In this document: in pieces, positions 6,570 through 8,586 of the stretch
How the letters are laid out: every line of letters starts with the position of its first letter
Numbering within the stretch: position 1 is the stretch's first letter
NCBI GenBank assembly: GCA_964489425.1
Contig: CAZAYP010000136.1
Coordinates: 1 to 8,586 of the forward strand
Length of the DNA: 8,586 bases
Direction of reading: 5' to 3'
From: CAZAYP01 sp964489425 [NCBI: uncultured Verrucomicrobiota bacterium]
Lineage (GTDB): Bacteria; Verrucomicrobiota; Kiritimatiellia; RZYC01
Notes under the pieces: model-generated
Databases searched by the model: none
What the model saw: only the letters and a program-made list of their open reading frames with translations
Told to the model about the DNA's origin: nothing
Made by a program: the position numbers and the translations under genes

Positions 6570-6573
6570 CCTT

Positions 6574-8586
6574 ATGAAACACGTCCGGATCGCGAAACGC
6601 TCGCTGCGGAGCACAATGTTTTTGGGTATGCTGGCCTGGTCATGGACCGCCCAAGCACAGATGGCCCCGCTGCCGTTCATGCCCGATGACACTCTTGCGG
6701 ACCTCGAATACAAGATTGCCATGAACAACTACGAGTTCACGGTAGCACCCAACTGGTTCTATAATCTGCCGCGGGCGGAGAAGGACCGGCTCCTGAGCCG
6801 CCGCCCATCCCGCACCCTGCACGCCGACATGGCGGTTACGGATCCCGGGCCGCTGGCAGCCATCCTCGGAACCCTGGCCTTGCCCAGCGCCTTTTCCTGG
6901 ACCAACTACAACGGCCATACGTATATCGGCCCGGTTCGCGACCAGGGCGACTGCGGCTCCTGCTATTCGTTCGGCGCCTGCGCCGCGGCCGAGGGCACCT
7001 ATAATGTAGCCATGGGGTATTACGATGCCAACTGCGTGAACTTCTCGGAGTCGTTCATCGCCTGGTGCCTCGGCCGGGTGGCGCCCTACAGCGACCACTT
7101 CTTCGGTTGTGACGGCTCGGATTACGATTACTACGAGTTGCTGGCCCTGACCCAGACCGGCGTGTGCTACGAAGCCAGCTTCCCCTACCAGGAGACAGAT
7201 CCCGGCAACTGCACCCACTGGGGCGACCCCAAGGTCAAGTTCACCTCCTGGCACCGGATTTCGTGCAACGACATCACCGCCATCAAGACCGCCATCATGA
7301 CGTACGGCGTGGTGGATGCCGCGGTGTACGTAACCAGCGCGTTCGAAGCCTACAGCAGCGGCATCTACAAGGACACGGACAATCACTGCGCCGCCAGCCC
7401 CTGCTATTACCGGCCCACCAACCACGCGATCGCCCTGGTGGGGTGGAACGACAATGGCGGCAACGGGTACTGGATTCTCCGCAACAGCTGGGGCCCAAGC
7501 TGGGGCGAAGGCGGCTATATGCGCATTAATTACACGTCGGCCGTGGTTTCCTGCGAGGCGGCCTACCTGGTCTATTCCGCGCCGGGCGCCACGCTGAACG
7601 TCAGCACAACCGCCCTGGCGCCCGTCAGCACCCAGGGTCTGAACGCCGCCAGCCAGTCCTATGAAATCTGGAACTCCGGAAGCGGGGTCATGAGCTACTC
7701 CAACACCGACAACACCGCGTGGCTGGCCGTTACCCCGGTTTCGGGAAGCAGCTCGGGGGAACACGACGCCATCCAGGTCAACTACACGACCACCGGCCTG
7801 GCCACCGGGATATACGCGGCAGCGATCACCGTGGCGGCGGCCGGGGCGGCCGGCGCGCCCAAAACTATCACCGTGAGCCTGTCCGTCCGCCCCGTGCCGG
7901 CGGGCAACACCAACAGCACGCTCAACGTGGCCGTGCGCGACGTCACCGGCCTCTACCCGGCCGGCGTGCAGGTCTGGCGCCACACCAGCGGCCGCAGCTA
8001 CCTTGACCAGCGGCTGACCGGCGCCGGCGGCACCTCCACCTGGACCGGCATTTCCGGCGGCCGCTACTACCTCGAAGTCTATGCCACGGACACCACCCAC
8101 GGCGTCAACGAGCTGTGGTGCGATGGCGACCCGCTTGTGCCGACCAACGGCGCCGCCAGCACCACCTGCCACCGCTTCCTGCCCCACGTGAACGACGTGC
8201 GGGTGTACAACGGCGCGCAGGACGTGACCGGCAGCAGCGTGCCTGCGGGCACCACCGTGCGCGTGGCCACCATCCTGCGCAACCCGTATCCCGGCAGCCG
8301 GACCGTGCGGTCGCTGGTCTGGTTCAGCCCGGCCACCAACCTGGCGGCCGCCTACTGCGTGACCAATGCGGCCGCCAGCATCGGCAACTGGGCGCTCATC
8401 ACCCAGTCCTTCACCGTCACGGTCAGCGCGCCCGGCACGTATTACCGCGCCGCCCGCGTGCTGACCGCCTGGAACGGCACCAACCGCATCACCGACGCCG
8501 CGGGCTGGACCCGGGCCCTGACCGTGACCAGCAGCACGGGCAGCACCTTGAACGTCGGCGTGCGCGACGTGACCGGCCTCTACCCG
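6574..8586 (+). CDS. Secreted papain-like (C1A) cysteine peptidase with BACON-like and repeat domains (3' end cut by window edge)
   Basis: 671 residues are visible and the frame is open at the right edge. The ATG at 6574 follows AGGAG (6565-6569) at 4 nt. Domains in order: signal peptide 1-29, with cleavage after AQA or AQAQ; a propeptide-like segment about 35-100, including KIAMNNYEFTVAPNW; and a C1A peptidase about 105-335. The peptidase has oxyanion Gln124 and nucleophile Cys130 in VRDQGDCGSCYSFGA, His284 in TNHAIALVGW and Asn304 in LRNSWGPSWGEGGY. It should therefore be active outside the cytoplasm. The residue after the nucleophile is Tyr instead of the usual Trp. The catalytic domain has 12 Cys, suggesting several disulphides. 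A BACON-like Ig-fold domain follows (about 341-438, with TAWLAVTPVSG). From about 449 there is a 209-residue unit: a Cna-B or carboxypeptidase-regulatory-like strand domain, then a CARDB-like segment. This starts again at 658. Substrate unknown; a polymer-binding tail is inference. It is divergent from the delta-60 gene. Confidence 0.93.
   Translation, partial: MKHVRIAKRSLRSTMFLGMLAWSWTAQAQMAPLPFMPDDTLADLEYKIAMNNYEFTVAPNWFYNLPRAEKDRLLSRRPSRTLHADMAVTDPGPLAAILGTLALPSAFSWTNYNGHTYIGPVRDQGDCGSCYSFGACAAAEGTYNVAMGYYDANCVNFSESFIAWCLGRVAPYSDHFFGCDGSDYDYYELLALTQTGVCYEASFPYQETDPGNCTHWGDPKVKFTSWHRISCNDITAIKTAIMTYGVVDAAVYVTSAFEAYSSGIYKDTDNHCAASPCYYRPTNHAIALVGWNDNGGNGYWILRNSWGPSWGEGGYMRINYTSAVVSCEAAYLVYSAPGATLNVSTTALAPVSTQGLNAASQSYEIWNSGSGVMSYSNTDNTAWLAVTPVSGSSSGEHDAIQVNYTTTGLATGIYAAAITVAAAGAAGAPKTITVSLSVRPVPAGNTNSTLNVAVRDVTGLYPAGVQVWRHTSGRSYLDQRLTGAGGTSTWTGISGGRYYLEVYATDTTHGVNELWCDGDPLVPTNGAASTTCHRFLPHVNDVRVYNGAQDVTGSSVPAGTTVRVATILRNPYPGSRTVRSLVWFSPATNLAAAYCVTNAAASIGNWALITQSFTVTVSAPGTYYRAARVLTAWNGTNRITDAAGWTRALTVTSSTGSTLNVGVRDVTGLYP
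7915..8586 (+). repeat. Start of a 627-bp (209-residue) in-frame tandem repeat in the peptidase tail
   Basis: The segment STLNVAVRDVTGLYP (residues 448-462, from 7915) recurs as STLNVGVRDVTGLYP (residues 657-671, from 8542), where the window ends. One full unit (7915-8541) and the first 45 nt of a second are visible. Over the 42 nt from the Thr codon, 36 bases are identical, with most changes at third positions, so the repeat is kept at protein level. Confidence 0.8.

Larger units (their letters stand above)
6365..6573. other. Divergent intergenic region between two secreted-protein genes
   Basis: This 209-nt region must contain the promoters of both the minus-strand delta-60 gene and the plus-strand peptidase gene. 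Besides the two Shine-Dalgarno sequences and a candidate plus-strand promoter, it holds a small perfect stem-loop, CAGCC-TTTT-GGCTG, at 6450-6463. I could not assign a convincing minus-strand promoter. Short frames that cross it have no ribosome-binding support. Confidence 0.6.

Noticed and set aside
6640-8187. 515-codon open frame on the minus strand, antisense to the peptidase gene
   Set aside because: It has low-complexity Gly/Ala/Val/Arg composition, no Shine-Dalgarno support and no family motif. The opposite strand encodes a well-defined C1A peptidase. High G+C makes such antisense frames common.

Overview
The window is G+C-rich bacterial chromosomal DNA and holds seven recognisable genes: five in a left-hand minus-strand operon, one large minus-strand gene in the middle, and one plus-strand gene that runs off the right edge. 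I found no RNA gene, insertion sequence, prophage gene or CRISPR array.

Positions 1-3840, minus strand, are a compact nickel operon in the order nikR, nikMN, nikQ, nikO, hypE. The genes are separated by 21 nt and then overlap by 4, 4 and 11 nt, so they are very probably co-transcribed and translationally coupled. NikR is the nickel-sensing repressor. NikMN is the substrate-binding membrane component, with the N part fused to its C-terminus. NikQ is the transmembrane coupling subunit and NikO the ATPase of an ECF-type nickel importer. HypE, cut by the window edge, makes the cyanide ligands of [NiFe]-hydrogenase. The set implies that imported nickel feeds a [NiFe]-hydrogenase encoded elsewhere, and so a cell with anaerobic or microaerobic hydrogen metabolism. 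Repeats matching the known NikR half-site lie at the 5' end of nikR, over a plausible promoter.

Positions 3841-4099 are non-coding. Positions 4100-6364, minus strand, encode a secreted 754-residue protein built from 14 'delta-60' beta-propeller repeats. Positions 6365-6573 are a divergent intergenic region. From 6574 to the right edge, plus strand, lies a secreted papain-like (C1A) cysteine peptidase. All its catalytic residues are visible, followed by a BACON-like domain and the start of a 209-residue repeat array. The two divergent genes both encode exported proteins and may act at or outside the cell surface; a functional link between them is inference only.

Taxonomy: high G+C, delta-60 repeats, BACON-like domains on a large secreted peptidase, and Thr/Asn/Gly-rich extracellular segments would fit a Verrucomicrobiota/Kiritimatiellota-type or deltaproteobacterial anaerobe. 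This is an impression, not a determination. The nickel operon is a well-known arrangement. The less ordinary parts are the two secreted repeat proteins and the arrangement of repeats at the nikR start.
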